The notes: a model not told the origin generated them from the letters alone. A DNA stretch of 64,000 nucleotides from Oxalobacteraceae bacterium CAVE-383 (GCA_004134995.1 REGP01000006.1:209011-273010); one strand, 5' to 3'; shown: positions 16,467 to 27,167, numbered from the stretch's first letter. Program-made: numbers and translations.

Positions 16467-19400
16467 TTAGGGCTGGCGCGTTTCGATTTGCACCAGCGGT
16501 TCGTTCGACAAGGCGGCCACCGGCTTGCGTTCGCGCGGCACATGCGGCGCCGGCGCGGTCCGGGCGGCTGCCTGCTGGGCGGCAAGCAGCTTTTCCGGAT
16601 CGGTGGTGGCCAGGGTCAGGCCGGCGGCGCGCAGAACCTGCTGCAGATCGTCGGATGCCGTTGCCGGGGCCATGGCTGCAACCGCAGGCGCCGGCGCCGC
16701 GGCGGGGGCAACAGGCGCAGGAGCAGGAGCAGCTTCGACCGGCGCAACGACGACGGCTTCGACCGCCGCTTCGACGACCGGAGCAACGGCTTCGGGCGCG
16801 GCGATCGGCTGTGTCGCGTATTCCGACACCGGCGTTGGCGCTTCCGGCACGGCTTCCTGCGCCGGGGCTGGCGCGGCGGTGACAGGCTCGGCGGCTGCGA
16901 TCGGGGCTGCGGCCGGTTCCGGCGCATCCTGCAACAGGCTGATCTGCTGCGGCGCCGTCGGTGCGCTGATGGCGTTGCTCAGGGCGCTGGGCGCGGCAGG
17001 CACGTCGTTGTCCGCTTTGGCGGCGGGCATGGTCGCCGGCGTTGCATCGGCATCCTGCTCGGCCGCTTCAACCGGCGCGCTGGTTTCGTACCAGGCCTTG
17101 GCTTGAACGCGTTGCTGCGGAGGCGCGAAATTGTCGTCGGATTGCGCCGATTGGGTAATCTCACTGATTTCGGCGGCGTCGGCTGTTTCTGCCGAGTCGG
17201 ATGCCATCGATTCGCCTGCTGCGTTCTCTGTACCTGGTTCGCGATCGCGCCGATTACGGTTGCGGCCGCCACGACGGCGGCGGCGACGCGGTTCTTCTCC
17301 GCCTTCGCCGGCAACGCCGTCGGCCGGCACGCCTTGCTTCAGTTCTTCGTCGCCTGCGGCGATCGGCTTGACCACGGCTGCCGCCGGGATGCCGTTGGCG
17401 GCCAGGGTTGCATCCGCGCTCAGGACTTCATCGGCTTTGAGCGCGGCTTCCTTGCGGTCTTCGCGCGGTGGACGCGGCGGACGCTCGCGGCGGCCTTCGC
17501 GGCCTGCGTTTTCATTGCGGGCTTCGCCGGCTTCACGCGGTTCGCGCTGCTCTTTCGGCTCGCGCGGCTCCCTCGGCTCTCTCTGCTCACGCGGAGGCCG
17601 CGGCGGACGCGCCGGCTTCATTTCGCCGTCGACGCCTGCGCCTGCATTCGCCTTGGCTTCGTTGCGGGCATTGCCGCCCTCGGCGTTTTCTTCACGGCCG
17701 CCGCGCGCATTGCGGTTGCGGCTGTTGCGCGAACCGCGGCCGCTGCGGTCGTTGCGGTCGCGGTTATGCGATGGCTTGACGGGAACCGGCACCGGCGCCA
17801 CAACCACGGGCGCAGCCGGCTTGCCGCCGAACAGGCCGGCCAGCCAGGCGAAAAAGCCGCCTTGCTGTGCCTGAGCCGGTGCGAATACCGGCGCTGCTTC
17901 CGCTTCGGCCACCTTGCGTTCGACGATCGGCGCAGGCTGGTCGGGTGTGATGCCCTTGACCACGGCTTCCTGGCGCGGCTTGGCTTCTTCTTTCTGATGC
18001 TTGCTGTAGCCGATGTCGGTTTCGGCCTGCTCCGCCATCGAATAGCTGGCTTGCACGTCGTCCAGGCGCGGATCGTCATGCTTGATGCGTTCCAGCTTGT
18101 AATGCGGGGTTTCCAAATGTTTGTTCGGAATCATGATGATGGTCACGCGATGGCGCGTTTCGATCTTCAGGATTTCGCCGCGCTTTTCGTTGAGCAGGAA
18201 GGCGGCGACGTCGACCGGGCCCTGAACATAGATGGCGGCCGAATTTTCCTTCATCGCTTCTTCCTGGATGATGCGCAGGACCTGCAATGCGGACGATTCG
18301 GTATCGCGGATGTGGCCGGTGCCGTTGCAGCGCGGGCAGGTCACGTGGCTGCCTTCGGACAGCGACGGACGCAGGCGCTGGCGCGACAGTTCCATCAGGC
18401 CGAAGCGCGAGATCTTGCCCATCTGGACCCGTGCGCGGTCGAAATGCAGCGCGTCTTTCAGGCGCGATTCGACTTCCCGCTGGTTCTTGGCGTTTTCCAT
18501 GTCGATGAAATCGATCACGATCAGGCCGCCCAGGTCGCGCAGGCGCAATTGGCGCGCCACTTCTTCAGCGGCTTCCAGGTTGGTGTTGAATGCGGTGGTT
18601 TCGATGTCGCTGCCGCGCGTGGCGCGGGCCGAGTTGACGTCGACCGAAACCAGCGCTTCGGTATGGTCGATGACGATGGCGCCGCCGGAAGGCAGCGGCA
18701 CGGTGCGCGAATAGGCGGTTTCGATCTGGTGTTCGATCTGGAAGCGCGAGAACAGCGGCACGTCGTCGCGGTAGCGCTTGACCCGGTGCACCATGTCCGG
18801 CATCACGTGGCTCATGAACTGCTGGGCCTGTTCGTAGATGTCGTCGGTGTCGATCAGGATTTCGCCGATGTCGGGCTGGAAGTAGTCGCGGATGGCGCGG
18901 ATGACCAGGGACGATTCCTGGTAAATCAGGAAGGCGCCGGAGCCGGACTGGCCCGCGCCTTCGATGGCGCGCCACAGTTGCATCAGGTAGTTCAGGTCCC
19001 ACTGCAGTTCATCGACATTGCGGCCGATGCCGGCGGTGCGGGCGATGACCGACATGCCGGTAGGCAGATCCAGGCGGTCCATGGTTTCGCGCAGTTCCTG
19101 GCGATCTTCGCCTTCGACCCGGCGCGATACGCCGCCGCCGCGCGGATTATTCGGCATCAGGACCAGGTAGCGGCCGGCCAGCGAGATGAACGAGGTCAGC
19201 GCCGCGCCCTTGTTGCCGCGCTCTTCCTTTTCCACCTGGACGATGATTTCCTGGCCTTCGCGCAGGGCTTCCTTGATCGAGGCGCTGCGCACGTCGACGC
19301 CGTCCTTGAAATAGGTGCGGGCGACTTCCTTGAACGGCAGGAAGCCGTGGCGTTCTTCGCCGTAGTTGACGAAGCAGGCTTCGAGCGAAGGCTCGATGCG

Positions 19401-19541
19401 GGTGATGACGCCTTTATAGATATTGGACTTGCGTTGCTCGCGGCCGGTGGCTTCGATGTCGATATCGATCAGTTTCTGACCGTCGACGATGGCTACGCGC
19501 AGTTCTTCTTGCTGCGTTGCATTGAACAGCATACGTTTCAT
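16467..19541 (-). CDS. rne: Ribonuclease E
   Basis: Essential endoribonuclease that starts mRNA decay and processes rRNA and tRNA, membrane-attached and scaffold of the degradosome. The catalytic half has the S1 domain (about 35-125), catalytic aspartates Asp301 in [11 protein letters not shown] and Asp344 in VIDFIDMEN, and the zinc-link CPRCNGTG (402-409), aligning with E. coli at an offset of two. From about residue 560 the protein is disordered: Arg/Glu/Pro-rich repeats ([12 protein letters not shown]) and then Ala/Pro/Val-rich sequence to the end. Length 1024 is close to E. coli (1061). The C-terminal microdomains are not recognisable, as is usual outside gamma-proteobacteria. A 580-base gap precedes it. 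Confidence 0.95.
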   Translation of the reverse strand: MKRMLFNATQQEELRVAIVDGQKLIDIDIEATGREQRKSNIYKGVITRIEPSLEACFVNYGEERHGFLPFKEVARTYFKDGVDVRSASIKEALREGQEIIVQVEKEERGNKGAALTSFISLAGRYLVLMPNNPRGGGVSRRVEGEDRQELRETMDRLDLPTGMSVIARTAGIGRNVDELQWDLNYLMQLWRAIEGAGQSGSGAFLIYQESSLVIRAIRDYFQPDIGEILIDTDDIYEQAQQFMSHVMPDMVHRVKRYRDDVPLFSRFQIEHQIETAYSRTVPLPSGGAIVIDHTEALVSVDVNSARATRGSDIETTAFNTNLEAAEEVARQLRLRDLGGLIVIDFIDMENAKNQREVESRLKDALHFDRARVQMGKISRFGLMELSRQRLRPSLSEGSHVTCPRCNGTGHIRDTESSALQVLRIIQEEAMKENSAAIYVQGPVDVAAFLLNEKRGEILKIETRHRVTIIMIPNKHLETPHYKLERIKHDDPRLDDVQASYSMAEQAETDIGYSKHQKEEAKPRQEAVVKGITPDQPAPIVERKVAEAEAAPVFAPAQAQQGGFFAWLAGLFGGKPAAPVVVAPVPVPVKPSHNRDRNDRSGRGSRNSRNRNARGGREENAEGGNARNEAKANAGAGVDGEMKPARPPRPPREQREPREPREPKEQREPREAGEARNENAGREGRRERPPRPPREDRKEAALKADEVLSADATLAANGIPAAAVVKPIAAGDEELKQGVPADGVAGEGGEEPRRRRRRGGRNRNRRDREPGTENAAGESMASDSAETADAAEISEITQSAQSDDNFAPPQQRVQAKAWYETSAPVEAAEQDADATPATMPAAKADNDVPAAPSALSNAISAPTAPQQISLLQDAPEPAAAPIAAAEPVTAAPAPAQEAVPEAPTPVSEYATQPIAAPEAVAPVVEAAVEAVVVAPVEAAPAPAPVAPAAAPAPAVAAMAPATASDDLQQVLRAAGLTLATTDPEKLLAAQQAAARTAPAPHVPRERKPVAALSNEPLVQIETRQP

Positions 19542-20121
19542 GTTTCACTCCGTGGACCTTGAAGGTCCTCAATGCCGCTGCATATACTTGGTATTTGGCG
19601 AGCGGCAACAGTACAGGGATGTACGCGGAAACGAAATGCCTGGGGGAGGGAATTGCCTTAGTCTGCGTCAGCGCGGACGACCTGCGCTGGAACACAACGG
19701 GGCGCGGATGCAGTCAACCGAATGCCGAGCAGCACCACGGCCGCGCCGCACATGCCGCCTGGGGCGGGTGCGAAAGCGGCTGGTATGCAATATTGGTGAG
19801 CCACGCAATGCAGCAAAGGCATGCATCGAGGGCGGCCAATCAATCGGCGAAACATGGTTAAACTACATCATCGGCCAGCTTCAAGCGGCAAGCTGGCCAA
19901 ACTAATCCTAACAATCCCATACAATCCGGTTCACATCCCCGCTGCGTTATCCGATTGCAACTAACGGTGCAACCTTGATCGCGCAGGGATGGTGCGTACA
20001 CATTTTTCCATCAAATTTGCAAATTGGCGAGGCGGTGGTAGCGCCCCTGTGTAGAATGGTCTTTTTATTCTTACACCAACACGTGTCCTCGGACCCGTGT
20101 AGAAATGATTATATATTCAAA
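19542..20121. other. Divergent intergenic region with the long rne leader
   Basis: 580 bases separate rne (-) from rluC (+). I see no convincing gene here. A long 5' leader would fit RNase E, whose E. coli mRNA is autoregulated through its 5' UTR. The part next to rluC is AT-rich (around 20051-20121) and should hold its promoter; TAGAAT at 20052-20057 is a possible -10 without a well-spaced -35. Confidence 0.5.
19873..19898 (-). promoter_or_regulatory. Perfect stem-loop in the rne leader region
   Basis: GGCCAGCTT (19873-19881) pairs perfectly with AAGCTGGCC (19890-19898) around an eight-base loop. It lies about 330 bases upstream of the rne start. If transcribed, it could be a leader structure for autoregulation; there is no T-run for a terminator. 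Confidence 0.45.
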
Positions 20122-21138
20122 ATGAAGGACTTAGCGAGATTTTCTGGGAACTCGGTTGAAACGCCATCCCAAGCCGCGCAGCCGCAAGTCCAACTGGTGT
20201 CCATTTCCGAAGAAGACGCCGGCCAACGCATCGACAATTTCCTGCTGCGGGTCTGCAAAGGCGTCCCGAAAAGCCATATCTACCGGGTTTTACGCTCGGG
20301 CGAGGTGCGCGTCAACAAGGGCCGCATCGATCAGACCTATCGGCTGCAGGCCGACGACGTGGTGCGGATTCCGCCGATTAGGATGGCGGAAAAGACAACA
20401 CAAACCGCGCCAGGCGCAGAATTCGAAATATTGCTGGAAGACAATCATCTGCTGGTCATCGACAAGCCGGCCGGCGTTGCCGTGCATGGCGGTTCGGGCG
20501 TCAGCTATGGCGTCATCGAGCAATTGCGGGCCTCGCGTCCCGACGCCAAGTTCTTGGAACTGGTGCATCGGCTCGACCGCGACACCTCCGGCATCCTGCT
20601 GCTGGCCAAAAAGCGCAGCGCCCTGACCAATCTGCACGAGCAGATGCGCGACGGCGTAACCGACAAGCGCTACCTGACCCTGGTGCACGGCAATTGGGTC
20701 AATCCGCGCCAGCATATCAAGCTGCCCCTGCATAAATACACCACCGCCGACGGCGAACGCCGCGTCGCGGTGCAGGAGGGCGGCCAGGCTTCGCACACCA
20801 TATTTACGCTCAAGCGCCGTTACGGCGAATACGCCTTGCTGGAGGCCGAGCTGAAAACCGGGCGCACGCATCAGATACGCGTGCATCTGTCGGCCAGCGG
20901 CTTCGCCATCGCCGGCGACGATAAATACGGCGACTTCTCCCTGAACCGGGCGTTGCAGAAAGCCGACGGCGACCGGATTGCGTTCAAGCGCATGTTTTTA
21001 CATGCATTCCAGATCACGTTCATTCATCCGGAAAGCGGTAAACCGGTGACGCTGAACGCGCCGCTGCCGCCGGAGTGCGAACGGTTTTTAAAAAGTTTGG
21101 AAAAAGTCGCACGGGATGCGGGCGCAAAACACGATTAA
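20122..21138 (+). CDS. rluC: 23S rRNA pseudouridine(955/2504/2580) synthase RluC
   Basis: RluA-family pseudouridine synthase. An N-terminal S4 RNA-binding domain (about 34-95: GQRIDNFLL, VPKSHIYRVLRSGEVRVNKGR) is followed by the catalytic domain with HRLDRDTSG (149-157; catalytic Asp152) and the KTGRTHQIRVH motif. The 338-residue length fits RluC. The frame is open to 19975, but the ATG at 20122 is where a normal N-terminus begins. Position divergent from rne is conserved in many proteobacteria, which supports RluC over RluA or RluD. Confidence 0.92.
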   Translation: MKDLARFSGNSVETPSQAAQPQVQLVSISEEDAGQRIDNFLLRVCKGVPKSHIYRVLRSGEVRVNKGRIDQTYRLQADDVVRIPPIRMAEKTTQTAPGAEFEILLEDNHLLVIDKPAGVAVHGGSGVSYGVIEQLRASRPDAKFLELVHRLDRDTSGILLLAKKRSALTNLHEQMRDGVTDKRYLTLVHGNWVNPRQHIKLPLHKYTTADGERRVAVQEGGQASHTIFTLKRRYGEYALLEAELKTGRTHQIRVHLSASGFAIAGDDKYGDFSLNRALQKADGDRIAFKRMFLHAFQITFIHPESGKPVTLNAPLPPECERFLKSLEKVARDAGAKHD

Positions 21139-21171
21139 CACTGATAATCGCGGAACGTACTTCATCAATAT

Positions 21172-21209
21172 CTGAGATACCTGGCGCTGTGCGCCGCCAG
21201 GTATCTCAG
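21172..21209 (+). terminator. Long perfect hairpin downstream of rluC
   Basis: CTGAGATACCTGGCG (21172-21186) and its exact complement CGCCAGGTATCTCAG (21195-21209) enclose an eight-base loop. A 15-pair perfect stem 33 bases after the rluC stop probably acts as a terminator or 3' stabiliser, though only a weak T-rich tail (GTATTTATG) follows. Confidence 0.6.
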
Positions 21210-21257
21210 GTATTTATGAATATATTCCACGGCACGGACCAGGGCGCTTAATTATTT

Positions 21258-21917
21258 ATGGCAAGAACGCAATTTGATTTGATCGTGTTTGACTGGGACG
21301 GCACGCTCATGGACAGCACCGCCACCATTGTGCAATGCATTCAGGCCGCGGCCAGGGACTTGGGGCTGCCGGTGCCGGACAAGCGGGCCGCCTCGCACGT
21401 GATCGGCCTCGGGCTGGCCGACGCAATGGCGGCGGCGATGCCGGACATCGACGCCAAATATTATCCGCGCATCGTCGAACGCTACCGGCACCATTACCTG
21501 GGGCAGGATCACGATCTGACCTTGTTCGACGGCGTGCGCGAAATGCTGGCCGATCTGTCGCAGCAGAATTATTTCCTGGCGGTGGCCACCGGCAAAAGCC
21601 GCGTAGGACTGAACCGGGCGCTCAACGCCACCGGGCTGTTGTCGGTATTCGACGCCACGCGCTGCGCCGACGAAACGTTCTCCAAGCCGCATCCTGCCAT
21701 GTTGCAGGAGCTGACGCGCGAATTGGGGCAGGACATGGCGCGCACGCTGATGATCGGCGACACCACCCACGATTTGCAGATGGCGCTCAACGCCGGCGCG
21801 GCCAGCGTCGCGGTCGAGTACGGCGCCCATCCGGTGCACGAACTGAGCGCGCTGAAACCGCGCTACAGCGCGCCGACGATACCGGCGCTGCACGCCTGGC
21901 TGCTGGAACATGCCTGA
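21258..21917 (+). CDS. HAD-family hydrolase, phosphoglycolate-phosphatase-like
   Basis: Haloacid-dehalogenase phosphatase of 219 residues. Motif I is FDWDGTLMDS (11-20; nucleophile Asp12, general acid Asp14), motif II is the Thr in VATGKSR, motif III the Lys in SKPHP, and motif IV GDTTHDLQMA. The cap is the alpha-helical C1 type found in Gph-like enzymes. The substrate cannot be read from sequence. It lies between rluC and sppA on the same strand, an arrangement common in Burkholderiales. Confidence 0.85.
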   Translation: MARTQFDLIVFDWDGTLMDSTATIVQCIQAAARDLGLPVPDKRAASHVIGLGLADAMAAAMPDIDAKYYPRIVERYRHHYLGQDHDLTLFDGVREMLADLSQQNYFLAVATGKSRVGLNRALNATGLLSVFDATRCADETFSKPHPAMLQELTRELGQDMARTLMIGDTTHDLQMALNAGAASVAVEYGAHPVHELSALKPRYSAPTIPALHAWLLEHA

Positions 21918-21971
21918 TGCGCCTGGCGCCGGCTGCAACGATTGAAGCGAATTGAAAAACGACGACATTGG

Positions 21972-23024
21972 ATGAACAACGACATGAGCAATAACGATCT
22001 GGAACCGAACGCGAACGACGGCGCGCCCGCGTCTGTCGCTCCCGTAGCGCCGGCAACGCCGGCAACCGTGCCGGCGGCCGAAGATAAAAAGGGCGGCTGG
22101 GAACGCGACGTGCTGGAAAAACTGGCGATGTTTACCGTGCGCGAACAGCGCGCCCGGCGCCGCTGGGGAATTTTTTTCAAGATCGCGGCGTTGCTGGTGG
22201 CGCTCTACGCGATCTGGGCCGCCTTCAATTACAGCGTGGCCAGCAGCGAAACTGTCGGCGCGCATACCGCGCTGATCGATATCAACGGCAACATCGAAGC
22301 GGATGGCCGCGGCTCGGCCCAGGTGGTCATTCCGGCGTTGGACAAAGCCTTCGCCGCCGCCGATTCCGTGGGTGTCGTGCTGCGCATCAACAGCCCCGGC
22401 GGCAGCCCGGTGCAGGCCGGCATGATCTATGACGAGATCGTGCGCCTGCGCAAGATTTATCCGGCCAAGCCGCTGTATGTGGTGGTGGAGGAAATGTGCG
22501 CCTCGGGCGGTTATTACATTGCGTCGGCGGCCGACAAGATTTATGTCAACAAGGCCAGCATCGTCGGATCGATCGGCGTGCTGATGGACGGTTTCGGCTT
22601 CACCGGCCTGATGGACAAGCTGGGCGTCGAGCGGCGCCTGCTGACGGCCGGCGAGAACAAGGGTTTCCTCGATCCGTTCAGTCCGCAAAACCAGAGCCAG
22701 AAGGATTACGCCAAGCAGATGCTGGCCGAAATTCACCAGCAGTTCATCGATGCCGTGCGGGCCGGCCGCGGCGCGCGCCTGAAAGAGTCGCCTGAATTGT
22801 TCTCCGGCCTGTTCTGGACCGGCTCCCGCGCCATCCAGCTCGGCCTGGCCGACGCCTACGGCACGGTAGATTCGGTCGCGCGCGACGTGCTGAAACAGGA
22901 AGATATCGTCGATTACACCCAGACCGAAGGCCTGCCTGAACGCGTGCTGAAGAAATTCGGCGTGGCGGTAGGCGCCGGCGTCGGCAAGGCAGTCGTCAGC
23001 GCGGGCAATATACAGGTTCGCTAG
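21972..23024 (+). CDS. sppA: Signal peptide peptidase SppA-type S49 serine protease
   Basis: Membrane-anchored protease that degrades cleaved signal peptides. The 350-residue protein has a polar Ala/Pro-rich cytoplasmic lead, one transmembrane segment (about 68-86) and a single S49 domain with RINSPGGSP (138-146), CASGGYYIASAADKIY (Ser178 predicted nucleophile) and the lysine of AGENKGFLDPF (Lys230). It is the short single-domain form, not the 67-kDa E. coli type. Start is uncertain: ATG at 21972 has no good ribosome-binding site, and ATG at 21984 or TTG at 21942 are alternatives. Confidence 0.9.
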   Translation: MNNDMSNNDLEPNANDGAPASVAPVAPATPATVPAAEDKKGGWERDVLEKLAMFTVREQRARRRWGIFFKIAALLVALYAIWAAFNYSVASSETVGAHTALIDINGNIEADGRGSAQVVIPALDKAFAAADSVGVVLRINSPGGSPVQAGMIYDEIVRLRKIYPAKPLYVVVEEMCASGGYYIASAADKIYVNKASIVGSIGVLMDGFGFTGLMDKLGVERRLLTAGENKGFLDPFSPQNQSQKDYAKQMLAEIHQQFIDAVRAGRGARLKESPELFSGLFWTGSRAIQLGLADAYGTVDSVARDVLKQEDIVDYTQTEGLPERVLKKFGVAVGAGVGKAVVSAGNIQVR

Positions 23025-23060
23025 AAGCTGCGCCGCAGGTCTGGCTGCGCATGAACGATG

Positions 23061-23816
23061 CTATGCGGCCAGTAACAGGAATACGGTCGGTTTTTTGTGG
23101 AAATCCGGCGCCTTGCCGGCCTGCAGGGCGCTTTTCCATTTGGCCGCGCTTTGCGTGACGACGGTTTCGGTCGGCAGGCTCAGATCGGTGGCCACGCAGA
23201 CCAGTGTGGCCGGATTGCACACGGAGGCCAGCGCCTCCAGCATGGCGCCGTTGCGATACGGCGTTTCGATGAACAACTGGGTTTGCTGTTCCTGGCGCGA
23301 ACGTTCTTCGAGCGCCTTGATGCGTTTGCCGCGCAAGGCGGCATCGGTCGGCAGGTAGCCGTTGAAGGCAAAGCTTTGACCGTTCAGTCCGCTGCCCATG
23401 ACGGCCAGCAGCAGCGACGACGGGCCGACCAGCGGCCGCACCGGCACGCCTTGCTGGTGCGCCAGCCGGACCAGATTGGCGCCGGGATCGGCCACCGCCG
23501 GCACGCCGGCTTCCGAAATCAGGCCGGCGTCGCGTCCGGCCAGCAGCGGCGCCAGCAGGGCCGGCAGCGCAGAGGCGGCGGTATTGACATTGAGTTCCGC
23601 GATCTGGATGTCCTGGATCGGCGCGGCCAGCGGATGCACCGTTTTGAGCAGCGACAGGAAGCCGCGCGTGGTCTTGGCGTTTTCGGCGATGAAGTAGTCC
23701 AGGCCGGCGCTGATGATCTGCACCTGCTGCGGAATCACGGCGTTGAGTTGCACGGCCGGCGCGGCGTCGCTGCCGCCGAGGGTATTGGGAATGAGGTAGA
23801 GCGTGCCTGAAGTCAT
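23061..23816 (-). CDS. RsmI-like tetrapyrrole-methylase-family SAM methyltransferase
   Basis: A 251-residue member of the SAM-dependent tetrapyrrole methylase superfamily, resembling RsmI (16S rRNA 2'-O-methyltransferase): LYLIPNTLG at the N-terminus, GLISEAGVPAVADPGANLV, GPSSLLLAVMGSGLNGQSFAFNGYLP and FIETPYRN all have RsmI counterparts. It is shorter than RsmI and lacks its C-terminal domain, so it may be a paralogue with another target. It converges with sppA (36-base gap) and diverges from ppx. Confidence 0.75.
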   Translation of the reverse strand: MTSGTLYLIPNTLGGSDAAPAVQLNAVIPQQVQIISAGLDYFIAENAKTTRGFLSLLKTVHPLAAPIQDIQIAELNVNTAASALPALLAPLLAGRDAGLISEAGVPAVADPGANLVRLAHQQGVPVRPLVGPSSLLLAVMGSGLNGQSFAFNGYLPTDAALRGKRIKALEERSRQEQQTQLFIETPYRNGAMLEALASVCNPATLVCVATDLSLPTETVVTQSAAKWKSALQAGKAPDFHKKPTVFLLLAA

Positions 23817-23880
23817 GGTCGCCGATTCGATGATGGATGGAATATGGTCGCACGCCGCGCGAATGCCGTTTCGTCATCAA

Positions 23881-23909
23881 TTGGTCATATTGCGCGGCTA
23901 TCGTATAAG
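23881..23909 (+). promoter_or_regulatory. Sigma-70-type promoter of ppx
   Basis: TTGGTC (23881-23886) and TATAAG (23904-23909) are separated by exactly 17 bases. Initiation near 23916 would leave a leader of about 70 bases before the ppx ATG at 23985. Called by eye from the two hexamers and their spacing. Confidence 0.6.
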
Positions 23910-23984
23910 ACCATTTGACGGCGGCCGGCTTGCCGCAACGTCGAAGGCGCTATTGTATGAATAAACCCCATTGAGAGGGAATCG

Positions 23985-25454
23985 ATGTTTGCAGCAGTTG
24001 ATTTGGGTTCCAACAGTTTTCGCATGCATATCGGTCGCCATGAAGGCGACACGATACGGGTCGTCAAGAGCGCGCGCGATCCGATCCGCCTGGCCGCGGC
24101 GCTTAACGCCGAGGGCTATCTGAACCAGCAGGCGATTACCGCCGCGGTCGAATCGATGGCGCGCTTCGGCGCGATCCTGCGCGAATATCCGCTCGATGCG
24201 GTGCGCGTGGTCGCCACCAACACCTTGCGCGTAGCCAAGAATGCGCAGGATTTCATACCGTACGCCGAACGCGCGATCGGCTATCCGATCGAAATCATCA
24301 CCGGCGAGGAAGAGGGCCGCCTGATTTACATGGGCGTGGCCAGCTCGCTCGGGTTGCCGGACGAGCAGCGCCTGGTGATCGATATCGGCGGCGGTTCCAG
24401 CGAATTGATCCTGGGCAAGGGCTCGGCGGTGCAGCGGGTCGAATCGTTCAGCATCGGCAACGTCAACCAGAGCCTGGCTTTTTTCAAGAACGGCGTGATT
24501 ACGGAATCCGCATTCGAACAGGCGATTCTGTCGGCGCGTTCGCACGTGGAGGATTCGATTGCGCCGTTCGGCAAGCAATACTGGAGCAAGGCGTATGGAT
24601 CGTCCGGCACGATGCGCGCGATTGCCGCCACCATCGCCAAGAACAATATCGGCGACGGCCGCGTCACGCTGAAAAACGTCGAGACCCTGAAGCAGTATCT
24701 GATCACGCGCGGCAATTCGAACCGGATCGATCTGGTCGGCCTGAAGAACGAGCGCACGCCGGTCATCATGGGCGGCCTCAGCGTGCTGATCGGACTGATG
24801 CGTGAATTGAAGGTGGACGTGATCGCGCCGGTCGAGGCCGGCCTGCGCATGGGCGTGATGTGGGATCTGCAATTGCGCGCCACCAAGCGCGACCGGCGCG
24901 AAGAGTCGGTGGAGGATTTCGCGCAGCGCCTGCAGGTCGACACCTCGCGCGCGCGCCAGGTGGCGGCTGCCGCAGTCACCTTCTACGATCTGCTGAAACC
25001 GGTCGCGGGCGCCTATGGCAAGCATCTGCTGTGGAGCGGCATCCTGCACGAAATCGGACTGGCGGTGTCGCATACCGGGTATCACAAGCATTCCGCCTAT
25101 CTGGTGGCGAATGCCGATCTGCCGGGATTCACCACACGCGAACAGAAAGTCATGAGCATGCTGGTGCTGGGCCAGAAGGGCAATCTGCGCAAGGTCGGCA
25201 CCCTGCTGTACGAACCGGATTTCGCCAAGGCGCTGTTGGCGCTGCGGCTGGCGGTCATGTTCATGCACTCGCATATCGCGCTGGAACTGGGCGAACTGAG
25301 CCTGCAGCAATTCCGCCTGAAGATGAAAAGCAAGATCGAATTCGACATCAAGTCGGCCTGGGTTGCGGAGCATCCCACGGTGTCCTACTGGATGGAAAAA
25401 GAGCAGGAGTGGTGGCGCGATGTCGGTGTCGACTTCGTGATCAGGACTTCCTAG
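23985..25454 (+). CDS. ppx: Exopolyphosphatase Ppx
   Basis: Removes terminal phosphates from polyphosphate, and in related enzymes hydrolyses pppGpp. The 489-residue protein belongs to the actin-like Ppx/GppA family: DLGSNSFRMHIG (6-17), catalytic-region glutamates in TGEEEGRLIYMG (106-117), DIGGGSSE (133-140), GSSGTMRA, then a C-terminal HD-like helical domain (SGILHEIGLAVSHTGYHKHSAYLV). Four-domain length matches E. coli Ppx. It ends 12 bases before the convergent prfC stop, leaving no space for a separate terminator. Confidence 0.94.
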   Translation: MFAAVDLGSNSFRMHIGRHEGDTIRVVKSARDPIRLAAALNAEGYLNQQAITAAVESMARFGAILREYPLDAVRVVATNTLRVAKNAQDFIPYAERAIGYPIEIITGEEEGRLIYMGVASSLGLPDEQRLVIDIGGGSSELILGKGSAVQRVESFSIGNVNQSLAFFKNGVITESAFEQAILSARSHVEDSIAPFGKQYWSKAYGSSGTMRAIAATIAKNNIGDGRVTLKNVETLKQYLITRGNSNRIDLVGLKNERTPVIMGGLSVLIGLMRELKVDVIAPVEAGLRMGVMWDLQLRATKRDRREESVEDFAQRLQVDTSRARQVAAAAVTFYDLLKPVAGAYGKHLLWSGILHEIGLAVSHTGYHKHSAYLVANADLPGFTTREQKVMSMLVLGQKGNLRKVGTLLYEPDFAKALLALRLAVMFMHSHIALELGELSLQQFRLKMKSKIEFDIKSAWVAEHPTVSYWMEKEQEWWRDVGVDFVIRTS

Positions 25455-25466
25455 TTCATCAATCAG

Positions 25467-27167
25467 CTAGTCCAGTTTTGCGGCGTGTTCCCGTGTTGCA
25501 TGGAAGGTCACGCCGGGCCAGCGTTCCTGGGTCAGGCGCAGGTTGACGCCGGAGCTGGCCAGATAGGCCAGGTTGCCGGCCGCGTCGTGGGCCAAGTTGT
25601 GACCGGCTGACGACTTTTCGAATTCCGCCATCATTTTCTTGTCGTCGCAGGAGACCCACCGCGCGCTGCTGATGCTGGTGCCTTCGAACACCGCATCGAC
25701 GCCGTATTCGTTGAGCAGCCGGCTGGCCACCACTTCGAACTGCAGCACGCCGACCGCGCCCAGGATCAGATCGCTGTTGTTGACCGGCTTGAATACCTGC
25801 ACCGCGCCTTCTTCGCCCAACTGCTGCAAGCCCTTGTGCAATTGCTTGATCTTGAGCGGATTGCGGATGCGCGCGACGCGGAAGAAATCCGGCGCGAAAT
25901 AGGGAATGCCGGTGAACTGCAGCAATTCGCCTTCCGAGAAACTGTCGCCGATCTGCATATTGCCGTGATTCGGCAGTCCGATGATGTCGCCGGCATAGGC
26001 TTCCTCGACCTGTTCCCGGCTCGATGCCATGAAGGTCACCACGGTCGATACCTTGATATCGCGGTTCAGGCGCAGGTGCTTGATTTTCATGCCGCGCTCG
26101 AAGTGCCCGGAGCAGACGCGCAGGAAGGCGATGCGGTCGCGGTGGGCGGGATCCATATTGGCCTGGATCTTGAAGACAAAACCGCTGAACGGCGCTTCCA
26201 CGGGCGCGACTTCGCGCACGGTGGCGTCGCGGCCGCGCGGCGCCGGCGCCCAATCCAGCAGCGCGTTCAGGATTTCGCGCACGCCGAAATTATTGATCGC
26301 CGAACCGAAGAATACCGGCGTTTGCGTGCCGGCCAGGAACGCTTCCAGGTCGAACGGATGCGAGGCGCCGTGCACCAGTTCGACTTCCATTTTCAATTGC
26401 TCGATCTCGCGCGGGAACATTTCGGCCAGCTTCGGATTGTCGATGCCCTTGATGATTTCCACGTTGTCCTGATTGGCCTTGGCGTCGCCGGCCGAGAACA
26501 GCATGATTTCGTCGCGCAGCAGATGGTAGACGCCGCGGAAGCTTTTGCCCATGCCGATCGGCCAAGTCACCGGCGCGCAGGCGATCTTCAGGACCGATTC
26601 CAGTTCGTCCAGCAATTCCAGCGGATCGCGGGTTTCGCGGTCCATCTTGTTCATGAACGTGATGATCGGCGTGTTGCGCATGCGGCAGACGTTGAGCAGC
26701 TTGATGGTCTGTTCCTCGACGCCCTTGGCGGCGTCGATCACCATCAGCGCCGAGTCGACCGCCGTCAGCACGCGATAGGTGTCTTCCGAGAAGTCCTGGT
26801 GACCGGGCGTGTCGAGCAGATTGACGACGTGGTCGCGGTATTCGAATTGCATTACCGAGCTGGCCACCGAAATGCCGCGCTGCTTTTCGATTTCCATCCA
26901 GTCCGAGGTAGCATGGCGTCCGCTCTTGCGGGCCTTGACGGTGCCGGCCATTTGAATCGCGCCCGAGAACAGCAGCAGTTTTTCCGTCAGCGTGGTCTTG
27001 CCGGCATCCGGGTGGGAGATGATGCCGAAAGTGCGGCGCCGCCTGACTTCGCGCGCGATCAGTTCCGGCGCGACCTTGGCGGCGCTGTTGACGGCATCAC
27101 CGGCCGCGTCATTCGCATCTGCCCCGGGCTGGTCGGAGACGTTGAGATCGGGAGTGGATTCTTGCAT
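25467..27167 (-). CDS. prfC: Peptide chain release factor 3
   Basis: GTPase that recycles RF1 and RF2 from the ribosome. G1 SHPDAGKTT (51-59), the switch region [16 protein letters not shown]3 [14 protein letters not shown] and G4 NKMD are present, followed by EF-G-like domains II and III. At 566 residues it is longer than E. coli RF3 (529), the difference being a polar Asp/Ala-rich N-terminal lead of about 35 residues before [19 protein letters not shown] sequence. A shorter start is possible but no other ATG is well placed, so the lead may be real. Confidence 0.95.
   Translation of the reverse strand: MQESTPDLNVSDQPGADANDAAGDAVNSAAKVAPELIAREVRRRRTFGIISHPDAGKTTLTEKLLLFSGAIQMAGTVKARKSGRHATSDWMEIEKQRGISVASSVMQFEYRDHVVNLLDTPGHQDFSEDTYRVLTAVDSALMVIDAAKGVEEQTIKLLNVCRMRNTPIITFMNKMDRETRDPLELLDELESVLKIACAPVTWPIGMGKSFRGVYHLLRDEIMLFSAGDAKANQDNVEIIKGIDNPKLAEMFPREIEQLKMEVELVHGASHPFDLEAFLAGTQTPVFFGSAINNFGVREILNALLDWAPAPRGRDATVREVAPVEAPFSGFVFKIQANMDPAHRDRIAFLRVCSGHFERGMKIKHLRLNRDIKVSTVVTFMASSREQVEEAYAGDIIGLPNHGNMQIGDSFSEGELLQFTGIPYFAPDFFRVARIRNPLKIKQLHKGLQQLGEEGAVQVFKPVNNSDLILGAVGVLQFEVVASRLLNEYGVDAVFEGTSISSARWVSCDDKKMMAEFEKSSAGHNLAHDAAGNLAYLASSGVNLRLTQERWPGVTFHATREHAAKLD

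Noticed and set aside
16488..19562. Open frame of 1024 codons opposite rne
   Set aside because: Mirror of the rne reading frame; translation is Arg/Gly/Phe-rich low complexity.
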